Below, one piece after another: positions 44,947-56,974 of a DNA stretch of 64,000 nt. Source of the DNA: Sternotherus odoratus (Eukaryota > Chordata > Testudines > Kinosternidae). The stretch's first letter is position 1. Each line of letters begins with the position of its first letter. The notes below the pieces were generated by a model that ran no database searches, was not told where the DNA came from, and worked only from the letters and a program-made list of their open reading frames with translations. The translations under genes were made by a program, and so were the position numbers. Location of the stretch: contig JAVMKO010000003.1 in the NCBI GenBank assembly GCA_032164245.1, forward strand, positions 134,414,424 to 134,478,423, read 5' to 3'.

Positions 44947-45150
44947 ATGATGGCTTTTAGTTAAAAATAATGAACCTGTAATGAGAGGACTTAATATAGC
45001 TACACCAGTGCTGGAAAGGGAAGCCTATTTTGAGACTTCCATTTGTGGTCCTCAAATAAACATAACAATGATGGAAGATAATATTGTATTATGGAGGGCA
45101 CACTGGGCTGTGATGAGGATTAGCCAAGAGGGGAGAAAAGCTGGCAGTTA

Positions 45151-45405
45151 GGGCTGGTCCTCACTGGGGGGGGGGATCGACGGCAGATACGCAACTTCAG
45201 CTACGTGAATCACTGCCGCCGATTTACCGCTCGTCCCCACAGTGGCGGCAGTTGGCAGCGCGCTCCCCCATCAACTCCAGCTTGCGCCTCCTGGCAAGCT
45301 GGAGTTCCGGAGTCGACAGGGGAACTCCGGGCGATCGATTTAGCGAGACGCGATAAATCGATCGCCATAAGATCGATCTCCGGCAGCACTCGTGAAGACA
45401 AGCCC
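45151..45405. mobile_element. MITE, GGGCTTGTC-type ends
   Basis: The left end GGGCTGGTCCTCACTGG and reversed right end GGGCTTGTCTTCACGAG agree at 13 of 17 positions. TTA precedes the left end, which suggests Harbinger-like targeting, but the right flank is AAA. A strong internal palindrome, GCGATCGATTTAGCG...CGATAAATCGATCGC, lies at 45331-45365. It is non-coding and related to 60125-60301. Confidence 0.65.
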
Positions 45406-45409
45406 AAAG

Positions 45410-48230
45410 ATTCTATTTAAAGTACCATGGGGCAATTGCCATTGGCACCTGTCACTGAAATCATGTAGGCTACTTGGTATAATGTGTTAATTTTTTTAAA
45501 AAAAATCTATAAAACTTATTATAAACTACACATGTATTTAACCTGTTTATAATATTCCTGAATTCTCTCTTGAAAAAGAAGATTGGGATAATTGTTTACA
45601 TCTACATGACAGTGGTAAATGCGAGAAACATTCTACCTGTCAGAAAAATGTGAGCCATTCTTTGAATGTAAGGAGCAAACCTTGGTGTAATTTAGTGAGT
45701 GTGGGTTTTTCAGAAAAAATAATTCAATAGTTATAGCAGTAGAGAACACTTCTAACTCTGCTGAATTATCTCTGAAATTTTAATACAACTAGAGACTTTA
45801 AAATTCTGCATCTGTCAGATGTGAAAGTGAACAGAAACAGTTTAATTACAAGTTTCATTACTACGTGTCTCCTCACTTCTAATTTGTTACATTATTAAGA
45901 ATCACTTTTTCTGTGCATATTGTAATATTTTTTAAAAAGTACAATAAGAAATATTTGAAAACGGTATAGGTATGCTCAAAAGGAAAACAGGGATTGTCGA
46001 ATCCATTCCTTTTAACTGACTGCAGAAATACCCTTTTAACATCAATAGGAGTTGAAGCTGTTTCTTCAGACAGATTAGCTTAATAGTACATAACTGCTTA
46101 TAATACCAGTAAATCAGGAGTATAATGTGTGAGACACTTATATGAAGACTTACCAAGAGATCTGTTTAGTGCTTCAGAACAAAGGAGTTGGCTAATATTT
46201 ACAAAGATTTGTCAAAGTACCTGTATCTGTCCAAACTGTGGAGTGCACCAATTCTGCAAAAAAGAAGGGATGGGGGTTCTTACAGATTCAGTTAAAATGA
46301 ACAGTGCTGCCTTTTCATGCTCTCAGAGGAAAAAGAGTTCTGTTTGAGAACTCCCATATCATAAAATTTATCCTATCTAGCCATATTCACAAACTCTGCA
46401 AAGTTCCCCACAACCAAATGGAACTAAGAGGATCTGCTGCTAAACTGTGGCCTACTCTGGCCACTGAATAAATTATTTCCCAGTACTAGAAGTTGGGACT
46501 CTCCTGGGCTTTCCTTCCAATTTCCTTATTTTAACATTCTTCACAAAATAAAACGGAAGTTTTTTTGCTGACTTCATGTTTGCAGTGAGGATGAAGCCCT
46601 GGGTATTTATTAAGGTGAGTATCTACAATATTTGCCTTAGTTTCTAGTTTCCTGAGTTTGGGAGACACCAGCATTCCTGTACAGATCTGAAGGGTGCTTG
46701 TCCTCCTTTTAGGAGGACATCCTTTAAAAACTATGTACCTGATCCAAAGCATGTTGACTTCAATGGGCATTGGAGCAGACCATAACCCAGGATAAATCAG
46801 GCAGAAAGGGTGAGGTCAACAGTAATCCTTCTAGCTTTGTGCTTATGTGTGTTTTTTCTTACCAAGAAAAAATAGTTTACATTCTTCAAGTTTCTTAGAT
46901 TAGCTCTTATCACAGAACTCCCTCTTTTGAGAAAAGACACACATTGACGTGTAGATAAAGTTGGCTGCAGCCTTTTATTGATGAGGATGATAGAGCTAGC
47001 TGTTTAGACAGGCCTGATCATGGGGGTTTGGCAGTCTGAGCTTCGGCTACTAGTATTCGGTTCCCTGCTTCAGTTTATTAGTGCCTACTGTATGTTCTCT
47101 CCCCTCAGAACTTCCCCTCACAAGACTGGGCAACCCTACTGGAGAAGCCTGCATTAAAACCCCAACCAATGGGTAAGGCTCTCTTCTGGGGCTGGTGAGA
47201 CAGCACTTACTTCACCGACAGTGCCACAAGCTTCGACCTCATTGTTTACTGTGACACAGAATAAACAAAACATCCAAGCTGCTAAACATTGGAGCTGGGA
47301 CTTACAAAAGCACTCACAAGGTTAGCTTAATTCTGCTCCTTCTGCAGTCAGTGGTAACACTCTGCCATTGAGCACAGAGGTAGGCCAGTGCTGAGTGCTT
47401 CTGAAAATCTCACCCTCATGTAGATGAGAAAAGCAAACTCCACTCTTTGTGGGAAAACTACCTGAAGGTTCAGTATAGATAGAAATCTCTGATGAACTCT
47501 GAGATGGGTTGGAAATTAGCTAGGGGGGTTCTGAACATACTTAATTTATGACCCTCCTGGATCTTTCTCTTTGCAGGTACCTTTCATTAGTTTAGTTGAG
47601 TTTCCCAGCTACTGGATTGGAGCCACAGAGTTGGGTCAGCAGTTTGGTGACTTCCTACCCTCTCAACAGTATGTTGAAGGTTTCAAGCTATCTAAGAAAA
47701 CCTCCTGGCCAGTTGGTCCACTTCAACCCATAAAAATTCTTGTAATTAACTTATTGTAGCTCCTGCTACTTGCCACATTGGAACCTTTGTTTGCAAAAAC
47801 TGATTTGCGACAGCTGTCTGAAGGTGCAACATCAAGGTAATCACAACACTGTAGCCTCTCTACATACGCTGGTGGTTGCTATTGCTTTGCAGTAGTTGTG
47901 CTTGCCTCTGGCACTCTGAGAACAAAGAAAAGAAGTGGTGGAATGGTTATCTCAAAACAAATTGTATGTGTCTGCAAGAAATACAATTCCTTTCCTCGCT
48001 ACAGTTCAGTGACACTTACAAAATTCATTTGTGCTTAAAGTTGTATCTCAGCCATAAAAGTGAAAACTAAAAGATGACAAGAGAGTATTATCCAGATAAT
48101 GTAGTATTTAACACCAGCATACCAAGTATGTTACTTCATTGCTGGTGGTTACATTTCAAAAACTGGTTTTATTCAGTTTCTTTGTGAAATTTAGGAAATA
48201 TAAACTACTCTTAAAGTTTAAAATTTATCC
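45410..48230. other. Unique AT-rich DNA, no gene recognised
   Basis: Only short frames without motifs are present. No repeat boundaries could be supported. Confidence 0.5.
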
Positions 48231-48234
48231 TAGA

Positions 48235-49072
48235 CTAGCACAAATACCCGGCGTTGCTCGGGTCCGTTGGAGGGGGGAAGGAGGGAGAGAGCTGAGCGAG
48301 TGGGGGGGCCGTTGGAGGGGGGGAGGGGGAAGAAAGCTGAGCGAGTGGGGGGGGCGTTGGAGGGGGAAGAGAGCTGAGCGAGTGGGGGGGCTGTTGGAGG
48401 GGGAGAGGGGGAAGAGAGCTGAGCGAGTGGGGGGGCCGTTGGAGGGGGAGAGGGGGAAGAAAGCTGAGCGAGTGGGGGGGGGCCGTTGGAGGGGGGGAGG
48501 GGGAAGAGAGCTGAGCAAGTGGCGGGCCGTTGTAGGGAGGGAGGGGGAGAGAGCTGAGCGAGAGGGGGGGCTGTTGGAGTGTGTGTGTGTGGGGGAGATT
48601 TTAAAAATTTTCGACTCTTACCTGAGGGGTGAGAGAGCTGAGTGAGTGCGGGGTCCGTTGAAGGGCGGAGGGGGGAGAGAGCTGAGTGAGTGGGGGGCCG
48701 TTGGACGGAGGGAGGGGGAGAGAACTGAGTGAGTGGGGGGGCCATTGGCGGGGGGGGGAATTTAAAAAAATTTCGATTCTTACCTGAGGGGGCAGAGAGC
48801 TGAGCGAGTGCGGGGTCCGTTGGAGGGGGATATTACATCATAACTGTCACAGAGAACAGCAGCTGCCCAGCTGATGTTAATGGGCTTTAAAGAATTTCAC
48901 CCCTAGGGGGCGTCAGAGGTGAGATTTGAAATTTTTTTGACTCTTACCCTGATTAGGACCCTAAAGCCTATAACTGTACCAAATTTCAAGTCTCTAGCTC
49001 AAACGGTGTGGAAGGATTAAGGGAACGTACACGCACACACGCATACACCATTTGACTTTATAAAATGTAGCA
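48235..49072 (-). mobile_element. Helitron (non-autonomous), copy 2
   Basis: The minus-strand 3' end has the hairpin ACCCGAGCAACGCCGGGT, a short spacer and CTAG (48238-48235), next to an A on the + strand. The interior has G-rich tandem units (GGAGGGGGAGAGGGGGAAGA, GAGCTGAGCGAGTGGGGG) and the family core at 48831-49060. The 5' end is decayed (TTTGACTTTATAAAATGTAG), so its boundary is approximate. Frames through the tandem repeats are artefacts. Confidence 0.83.
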
Positions 49073-49073
49073 T

Positions 49074-49090
49074 ATCTATATATATAAAAG
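49074..49090 (+). repeat. Isolated Helitron 5' terminus, + orientation
   Basis: ATCTATATATATAAAAG is identical to the first 17 bases (flanking A included) of the 5' terminus of copy 3, but lies in the opposite orientation and directly beside the 5' end of copy 2. Homology stops after the G. It may be a deletion stub or chance in AT-rich DNA. Confidence 0.4.
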
Positions 49091-49250
49091 ACTTTTGTGG
49101 ATATATTTTACATGTAGTATTATTGTATTGCAGCATTTTCTTGAGAGGCATGTTTAAAGGAGAGGTATTGTAAGGGAACAGAGTCTTATTTTGCTATGTA
49201 CTGTATGTTCAGATTTCCTTCTATTTTTCTTATTTTGAATTATTTTTATA

Positions 49251-50339
49251 CTAGCGAAAATACCCGGCGTTGCTCGGGTCAGTCGGAGGTTGGGAGGGGG
49301 CAGAGAGCTGAGCGAGTGCGGGGTCCGTTGGAGGGGGGAGGGGGCAGAGAGCAAACCTGACACCCTCACCTCACCCCCCCGACCAAACCCGACACCCCCA
49401 CCGCACTTACCCCTCGACCAACCCTGACTCACATTTTCACCCCCCCACCCATACCCAACACCCCCATGTCTCCCCCCTACCAACCCCAACACCCTCTGAC
49501 CAACACCCACACCTCACCCCCCATAGACCAAACCTGACACACCCACCTCACTTCCCCCCCAACCAAACCCGACACCCCTACCTACCACCACAAACAAACC
49601 CGACACCCACACCTCACTTACCCCTCGACCAACCCCAACCCCCCTCCTCACCCCCCCCAAACAAACCCAACACCCCCACCTTAGCCCCCCACCAAACCCA
49701 ACACCCCCTGACCAACCCCAACACACCCCCCTCACCCCTCACCCACCCCGACACCTTCCCACCCCCCCAGACCAAACCCAACACCCCCGGCTCACTTACC
49801 CCCAGCCCAAACCCGACACCCCCACCTCACTTATCCTCTGACCAGACCCAACTCGGGTCCGTTGGAGGTGGGGAGGGGCAGAGAGCTGAGCGAGTGCGGG
49901 GTCCGTTGGAGGGGGCAGAGAGCTGAGCGAGTGCGGGGTCCGTTGGAGGGGGCAGAGAGCGGAGCGAGTGCGGGGTCCGTTGGAGGGGGCAGAGAGCGGA
50001 GCGAGTGTGGGGTCCGTTGGAGGGGGGAGGGGCAGAGAGCTGAGCGAGTGCGGGGTCCGTTGGAGCGGGTATTATGACATCATAACTATGTCACAGAGAA
50101 CAGCAGCTGCCCAGCTGATGTGATTGGCCTTTAAATAATTTCACCCCTGGGGCGCGTCAGAGGTGAGATTTGAAAAATTTTCGACTCTTACCCTGATTAG
50201 GACCCTAAGACCTCTAACTGTACCAAATTTCAAGTCTCTAGCTCAAACGGTGTGGAAGGAGTAAGTGCACATGCATACACGCATACATACACGCATGCAT
50301 ACACGTACGCATACACCATTTGACTTTTATATATATAGA
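49251..50339 (-). mobile_element. Helitron (non-autonomous), copy 3, intact ends
   Basis: Both termini are clean. On the minus strand the 5' end is A|TCTATATATATAAAAG (from 50339). The 3' end is the ACCCGAGCAACGCCGGGT hairpin followed by CTAG|T (49254-49251). The host dinucleotide is AT, as expected for Helitrons, with no duplication. Inside are a ~500-bp C-rich tract of CCAAACCCGACACCCCCACC-like units (49355-49850), five G-rich ~38-bp units (49855-50065) and the family core (50070-50260). No Rep/helicase gene is present. Confidence 0.9.
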
Positions 50340-50340
50340 T

Positions 50341-53300
50341 TTCAGTAGCAGTCAGCAGGTACCAGGCACTGTAGAAATATAAAGAAATGCACAGTCCTTG
50401 TCCGAAAGAGGGGCTAAAAAAGGAAGGACGTAGGAACGAATACAACAAGCAGGCAGGGCAGAAGCTGGCACATGTATTTTAGGTTTGTCCTTCTCTTCTC
50501 ATTAGTAATGATTAGCTGGCTAGTTTCTTGAAGGTTTCTTGGTTGGAGAAGTAATTTTAAAATGATAAAACTATTAAACATACGTTTAGAGTTGCATATT
50601 TCCTGCAATGTACATCAACATATTTTGATTTCAAATTAAATTATTTTGGGAGAACATGGCTTAGGAGAGAAATTATTTGTGGTCATAATGCCTGATCTTG
50701 TGAAGGTCTGTGAACCTCTTAGAGTGCTGACCACCTTCATATTCCTCTGAAGTTATTTGGAGCTGTGGCTGCTTTGCAGCCCTCATGAGCCACTCAGCAT
50801 CTCAGGGGATCTGGCCTGTAATTTCTTACTATCCTTTCTTCTTCCTACCAACCATGTTTTGCTTTGCTGTAGTTCCTTCTATTCTCTCTTATGTCACAGA
50901 CATAATAGTAACTTAAATATTTTTTTAGTTATTACACAAATATTGAGTTGTACTGTAACATAAAGTTGTGAGTTTGTAATGCTGCACTGCTGATGAAATA
51001 AACAAGTAACGTAGACGAAGTATATTTCAGCAGCATTCTGAATGTTGTCTAGTGAAGGGTAAGATGTTACCTCTGACCATACAAATAATTTTATCCTAAG
51101 AGGTTATAAATGTGGTTTGTATAGGTTTCTGGAAAGTCTGACTTGACTTTCTAGCTTAATTACTGCCTGGGTGACAAGCTGTGAAAATATCTGTCATGGG
51201 GTAGGCATGAGTTTGAGGCAATTTGCACTTCTTTGTTGTTTGAACCAGTAATGTTAACCTCTGTTAATGGGAATACAGGATTTCCTGACCTGGTTTACAA
51301 ATGTTAATTTTGGATTTTCAGCTTGTGATACAATAGAAGTTTGTTAACAAATAGCTTAGTCCTCTGGTCATGCCTGAATGTTTAGTGTACTCATTAAGTC
51401 TCTGGGAATTGCTGTGAAATTTCTCTTTCAATTCTTTTCATATAAAATATATTTGAAGTAAATATTCATGTCTAGTGAGACTGTATTCAGGCCAATTGAG
51501 CAAATGTCATGCAATTAAATCTGTAATATAAAAGGGACTTCCAAGAGTTAACTTCAAGGAATAGTGCATATTATTACATGCCACTTAGCTTTGGTTGTTC
51601 TTTCCTTGTTTGTATTTAGCGTGGCAGAATTCAGTTTTTATTTTTTTAAATAATTTTAACAATCAATATTTATTTTTATACATTCTTAAATGTTTGTTTA
51701 AATTTTCACAGTTGCACAAAATTATGGGTTTTAAGCATTTTGTTATCAATTTAAATGTTCACAGTTCCAGGAAATTATAAGGGGGTCAGACAATTATTTA
51801 ATGGTAGTAGCCATTAAGATTCAAAAAGTGTGTTTTAATTATAAAACACACATTTTGACATACGATGACAATTTACTATGTAAACATCCTTAAATCAAAT
51901 TCTAATAAGTGCTCAAGCAGCTTTTTTTTACTTTGCCTGTATGTAAATTTTGCTTATTGTCAAATAAGCAAGTATTTTTCCTTGATTTGTGTATGTCTAC
52001 ATTAACGTTTACCAACATTTACTGATAAAAATCTAATCCATCCAAGCCTTTTGGAAATCTAATCCTTCCAACCAAAAAATGTAGCTATAAAGAGAATGGA
52101 AGTGAATGTACTTCTCGACCTCTCCATGTGTTTTGCAGTTAGTCAGAATGATATGCTACCTTCCAGATACCAGTACAAAGGATATGACAATAACAGTTAA
52201 GCAAGTCCTTAATTATCCTGGAAAATTCCAAGAATGAAACAAATAGTGTGTGTGGGGGAAGATTTTATAAAATCAGGGTTAATAACTTCATTTGTGGATG
52301 AGTTTGGAGACTCTTCTGGTGTCAAGTTAAATTGCAGGAAGAAAATAGATATGAGAGATCAAGCAATAGATTTTTCAATATTGTAAGGCATGATTTTGAA
52401 TTCACTGAGCATGGGGAAGCCTTTTTAGAAGCAGAGTGACTATTTAGAGAATAGTCTTTAATTTAGCAGATGTAGAATCAAGTTTCTGGGTTTACAGTAT
52501 GCAGGGCTTGTTAGGTGCTCTATAGAGGAAATAACAAAACACGATTCAGTTTAGAAAAGAGGTACACTAATATGTTTGTAACTTGTACAATAGTCTGAAA
52601 CACATTCTGCAGAAGGGAGAATTCTGTGAACCTGTAATGTTGGCAGATGAAAAGGAATAGCAAATAAAAGGGGTTTCATAGATACTAAGAAAGGCAACGT
52701 CATTTTTTCCTCTATCAGGCAAAACTTCCTAATATCCACTCTATTAAGCTGTGGAATAATTTCTCATGAATGTCAGAGAGAATTGCATTACCTACAGCAC
52801 TAACAAGAAGACTGGACTAAGCACCAGTAATTCCATATTGGAAGAAAGATGGAGTAGGGAATCTAACGGGCTTCTAATTTTGTAACCTAATAGATCTCCC
52901 ACTTGGTGGTGGTTTGAGAATATAAAACAAATTTTATGACATCTGTGTTCATAAGCATTGATAATTCTTACCATATGCAAATCTATAGGAGTGGGGGAGA
53001 TTCATATTTAATAAGAGGTTGGAATAATCACTTATAAAGCGTAGCAGGAGACACTTAAAGTACATATTTACAGGCAGTCCAGTTTCTTGGTGAATCAAGC
53101 AATCTCTTTTGTAACATAATTTTGTACTTTTGGTTACATTTAGAAGATTGGTATGCCAACTACTATTTGGGCAAGTTTAGCATGCCTTCAACATTCCACA
53201 GACATGTTCCCAGTGGTGCACAGGTGACCACATCTCTCTTTCGGATTAGACTTGCTTCGAGTAAAGTTCTTAACTCCACTGGCGTAGTGCTAGTGTGGAC

Positions 53301-53795
53301 AGAGTATCACTAATGTACAAAGAGTCTTTTCGCCCCTGTCCTGCAGTGAACTTTTAACTGCTTAAGTGACCTGTGTGGTCTGTTTTGTTCACAAGTCCAG
53401 GTCTGCCCAAAGCCACTTATCTGTGGGAATAGCACTGCTCACACCATGTCAGGTTATTTACTTGCTTTTTTTTTTTTTTTGCCAACCTCAGGTTCTCAAT
53501 AGGAATCCATTCAATTTGTAGCAAGCATGCCTTGGAAAAGGTTTTCTTATTAACTCGCTATCCACTGGACAGTATCAGAAATCCATAAGAAGGAATGCCC
53601 AGAATTACTGTGGCTATCAAGACAATATTAATATTCTTCAATGTACTTACTTTCAACAGGTATAAATAACTGCTCCAGATACAAAGAAGTGGAGAACTGG
53701 GACCATTATAGAGTTGCTAACTCTTGTTATTTTATTGAGTCTGGTGCTATTTCTTTTATTATGCCAAGTTATGCTGACCTACAGCCACCCCTGTA
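50341..53795. other. Unique AT-rich DNA
   Basis: The first ~80 bp (AGGTACCAGGCACTGTAGAA) may belong to the old repeat family at 17370. A poly(T) run lies at about 53467-53480. No gene was recognised. Confidence 0.5.
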
Positions 53796-54164
53796 ATTAT
53801 ACCACTGTTGATGTCCACACTATGTTCCTTGTGTCAGTAAAGCACCCCCACATTAGCAGCTGTTGAGGCGACAGAGAGCAGTGCACTGTGGGTAGCTATC
53901 CCACTATGCAACTGGCTGTAGTGTGTTTTAGGAAGGATTTGCAATGCTTCATGGGGTCAGGTACTGTGTCATGTGATAGTTTCTCAATCCCATCATTCCA
54001 TGGGCATTCTAGTAGATTGCTAGCCACTTTTCAACTGCCATGGTAACATGTATCCTGCAGTGCTGTTCAGCATTATGCTGTGTGTTATGAACACAAGGCT
54101 ACAAGAGGAGCCCAATAGGGGGCTATTTGGCTGGGGATGCCTTGAAGGAGCACATTAACACTGA

Positions 54165-55935
54165 AGGCTTGTCTACACTGGCAAGTTTTATTGCCAAAAA
54201 CTGGCTTTTGGCGACAAAACAGCGATAGTGTACACACTGCAATGTGCCTTTTTCCAGAAAAAAAAACAACCTAGTTTTTGCGACAAAAAACTTCCATCCC
54301 TGCAAGAAATTATTGACTATTACTGTGTCATTGTCAAAGTGGTTCCTCAAAGCCTCTCTGATATTAATAGCAGCCTTCTGGGCTCCTCTGACAGCCCCTA
54401 GCATCTGGCTGTTCAAACTGTGCAACCAAGCACTCTGCCTCAGTGCTCCACACCTGAGCAACCATTTCACCCTTAGATTCACACAGATTGTGCAAGGTGC
54501 AGCACATGGCTATGACCACAGAAATATTATCCTCGGTAAGGTCTAGCTTGCCATTGAGACACCCCAGCGAGCTTTCAAACGGCCAAAGTCACATTCAACT
54601 ACCATGCAGCACCTTCTCAGTCTGTTGTTAAAATGCTCCTTGCTGTTGTCCAGGTGCCCTGTGTAAGGTTTCATGAGCCGAGGCTGTAAGGGGTAAGCCA
54701 GGTCTCCTTCCATTACTGTGGGCATTTCCACATTCCCCCCACTGTGAACTTGTGGTTTGGAAGGAAAGTCCCTGCCTGCAGCTTTCTGTACAGGCCACCA
54801 TTCCTGATGATGTGTGCATCATGCACCTTTCAAGACCAGCCTGCATTGATGTCCATGAAACACCCCCGGTGATCCACAAGCACCTGCAACACCATGGAGA
54901 AGTATCCTTTCCTACTGATATATTCCGAGGCAAAGTGGTCTGGCACTAAAATTGGAATGTGTGTGCCATCAATCACCCTGCCACAGTTAGGGAAACCCAT
55001 CTCTGCAAAACCACCAACGATTTCATGCACATTTCCCAGAGTCACGGTCCTCTGCAGCAGGATGGGATTTATTGCCCTGCACACTTGGACTAATACAGTC
55101 CCAACAATGGACTTTCCTACTCCAAGTTGATTTGCAACTGACTGGTAGCAATCTGGATTTTCCAGTTTCCACCAGTGATTGCAACACGCTTCTCTACCAG
55201 AAGGACAGCTCTCAATCTGGTGTACTTGAACTGCAGGTTGGGGAACAGCTCAGCACACAGCTCCAGGAAGGTTCCTTTACGCATCCTAAAGTGCTGTACT
55301 CACTGGTTGTCATCCCAAACCTGCATGACAATGCGATCCTACCAATCAATGCTTGTTTTCCTAGCCCAAAAGCGAGACTACCGTATGCAGCTGCTCTGTG
55401 AATGCACAAAGCACTAATAAGTTGCTGCCGTCCATATCTCACTTGGGTGCCTGCGGTTCATCCGTTGCTAACTTTGTGAGTAACTCTGCGAGTAACTGTG
55501 CTGCTATTCACGATGTCCTCACAACAGCTAACAGCACATAGGAGAGAAGTGTGGGATCCATCCTCTCACTGCCGATGCTGGCGCGCACTACAAAAGAATG
55601 ATGGTTGAAACAATGGTGCAAAAGGAAGCCAGAAACCTTTGGAGGTATGGGACACACAGCTGTGCATGACGGTACATTTTGCACATTCCAGGATGCGCTG
55701 TGCTCCATTTCTGCATTCCCACAACACCTAGCGACAGATGGTGTCTCTAGGCACCGTGGGATACATACCCACAGTCCATTGCTCTCGCTATCAACAAAGG
55801 TGCCCCAAAGGTGGACATGATCTGTCGACAGAGGGAGCAAATGTAGACATGCATTGGCAACTTTGCTTTTGTCAATTTTTTTTTTCCTTGTCAACACTAG
55901 TTTCATTGAAAAAACTTGCCAGTGTAGACATGTCT
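54165..55935 (-). mobile_element. PIF/Harbinger transposon with transposase remnants
   Basis: The 1.77-kb element has good TIRs: the left end is AGGCTTGTCTACACTGGCAA and the reversed right end is AGACATGTCTACACTGGCAA. The 3-bp duplication TGA (54162-54164 and 55936-55938) is plausible for the superfamily. Transposase sequence lies on the minus strand. The Myb-like second gene of autonomous copies was not found, so this copy is internally reduced or decayed. Confidence 0.82.
54450..55330 (-). pseudogene. Harbinger DDE transposase (HARBI1-like)
   Basis: Catalytic motifs are readable in order on the minus strand. NCGRVIDGTHIPI holds the first Asp at about 54970. YFSMVLQVLVDHRGCFMDIN holds the second at about 54874. 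MVVECDFGRLKARW holds the Glu at about 54596. Between them YPLQPRLMKPYTGHLDNSKE also fits the DDE_Tnp_4 fold. The segments lie in different frames with stops between them (one at 54830), so the gene is broken. Upstream pieces (AVLLVEKRVAI-type helix-turn-helix region, about 55130-55320) are more decayed. In the living family the protein cuts at the TIRs together with a Myb-like partner. It is mobile-element derived, not host HARBI1, judging from its position between TIRs. Confidence 0.85.
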
Positions 55936-56974
55936 TGAGCCACAGCAATGTGTGTTGGTGTAGTTCAATGCTGAGCCTGGCATTGTTTGATTGTGTGTAC
56001 CTAAAAAGTAACGCATTTAAAATCACTTTTTAAAATAGCACTCAGTAATGTGACCAAACTGACACAGCTGAACAAACACAGTTTTGTTGGCTTCTTGTAT
56101 TAATATGTTTGTGGGATGAGAGAGAGAAACTGTGTGTGTGTGTGTGTGTGTTGGGGAAATGTGTGCTTTGGGGGAGAGTGAATGTGTCAGCATGCGCTCT
56201 CTAAGTTCAAGCAGCAGTTGGAAGCAACCAGTCCTGAGGCTGAATCTGGTGTACAGATAGCTGATGTCTCCCTGTTCCCTTTCCCCCTAGCTCCGCAGAG
56301 ACCGGTACACCAGCAGGGGGAAAAGGACACCCCAAATCAGCCCCCGCCTCCCTCCCTGGCTCTGCTTCTCCCCTTCCTGTGCCCAGAGGAACAGCCTGCC
56401 CTACTTGCTTGTCCTAGTGCTGGGGAGAGCAGGATTCCACGTTCATGTTTTGATTCTTTGACTCCCTCCGAGTTCTCCCACATTCTCCTCTCCCCACAAA
56501 CCAAGGATGTGCATTCCTGCCAGGACTACAGGGGAAGAGGTGGATTTGCTGCTGGAAGCTGGTATGCTCAACTGAGCAGTAGCTATGTGAGCTCCACGCT
56601 GAGCAGTTTCAAAACTTCCTGGGGCTTTGAAAGGGAATGGGCACATGTCTGTGTAGCTGGATGCAGGGCAGCAGAGTTCAAAACTGTGAGTAGAGTGGTC
56701 ATAGTGGACATTGTGGGATACTTTTTGGAGGCCAGTTATGGTGATGTAATGAATGAAGTGTCTACACTGACACTTTGGTAATCTAATTGTGCCACAAAAG
56801 CGTTTCACCTTTCGTCACGGTGATTTGATATTGTCTTCGAGGTGATTTGATATTGTTGGAAAAGCAGGAGAGTTTTGTCGGTGGGAGGAGCATTGTAGTT
56901 TGTACATCTCCACTGTTTTGTTGACCAAAGCTGCCTTATGCCAACAAAATTGTGTAGTGTAGAGGACCTTACTT

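Larger units (their letters stand above)
53800..56970. mobile_element. Outer Harbinger-like element, interrupted
   Basis: The right edge (56880-56970) reversed gives GGTCCTCTACACTACACAAT and TTTGTTGGCATAAGGCAGC, followed on the outside by TTA. This resembles Harbinger-group ends. The left edge near 53813 (TGTCCACACTATGTTCCTTG) could be its partner, but the match is poor. The younger Harbinger at 54165-55935 lies inside. The 199-codon frame at 56182-56781 shows no domain motif and is not called a gene. Confidence 0.4.

Noticed and set aside
48139..48745. Frames of 168-171 codons on both strands
   Set aside because: They are produced by the G-rich tandem block of Helitron copy 2.
56182..56781. 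A 199-codon plus-strand frame
   Set aside because: No domain, biased composition that fits chance, and it sits in a probable DNA transposon body.
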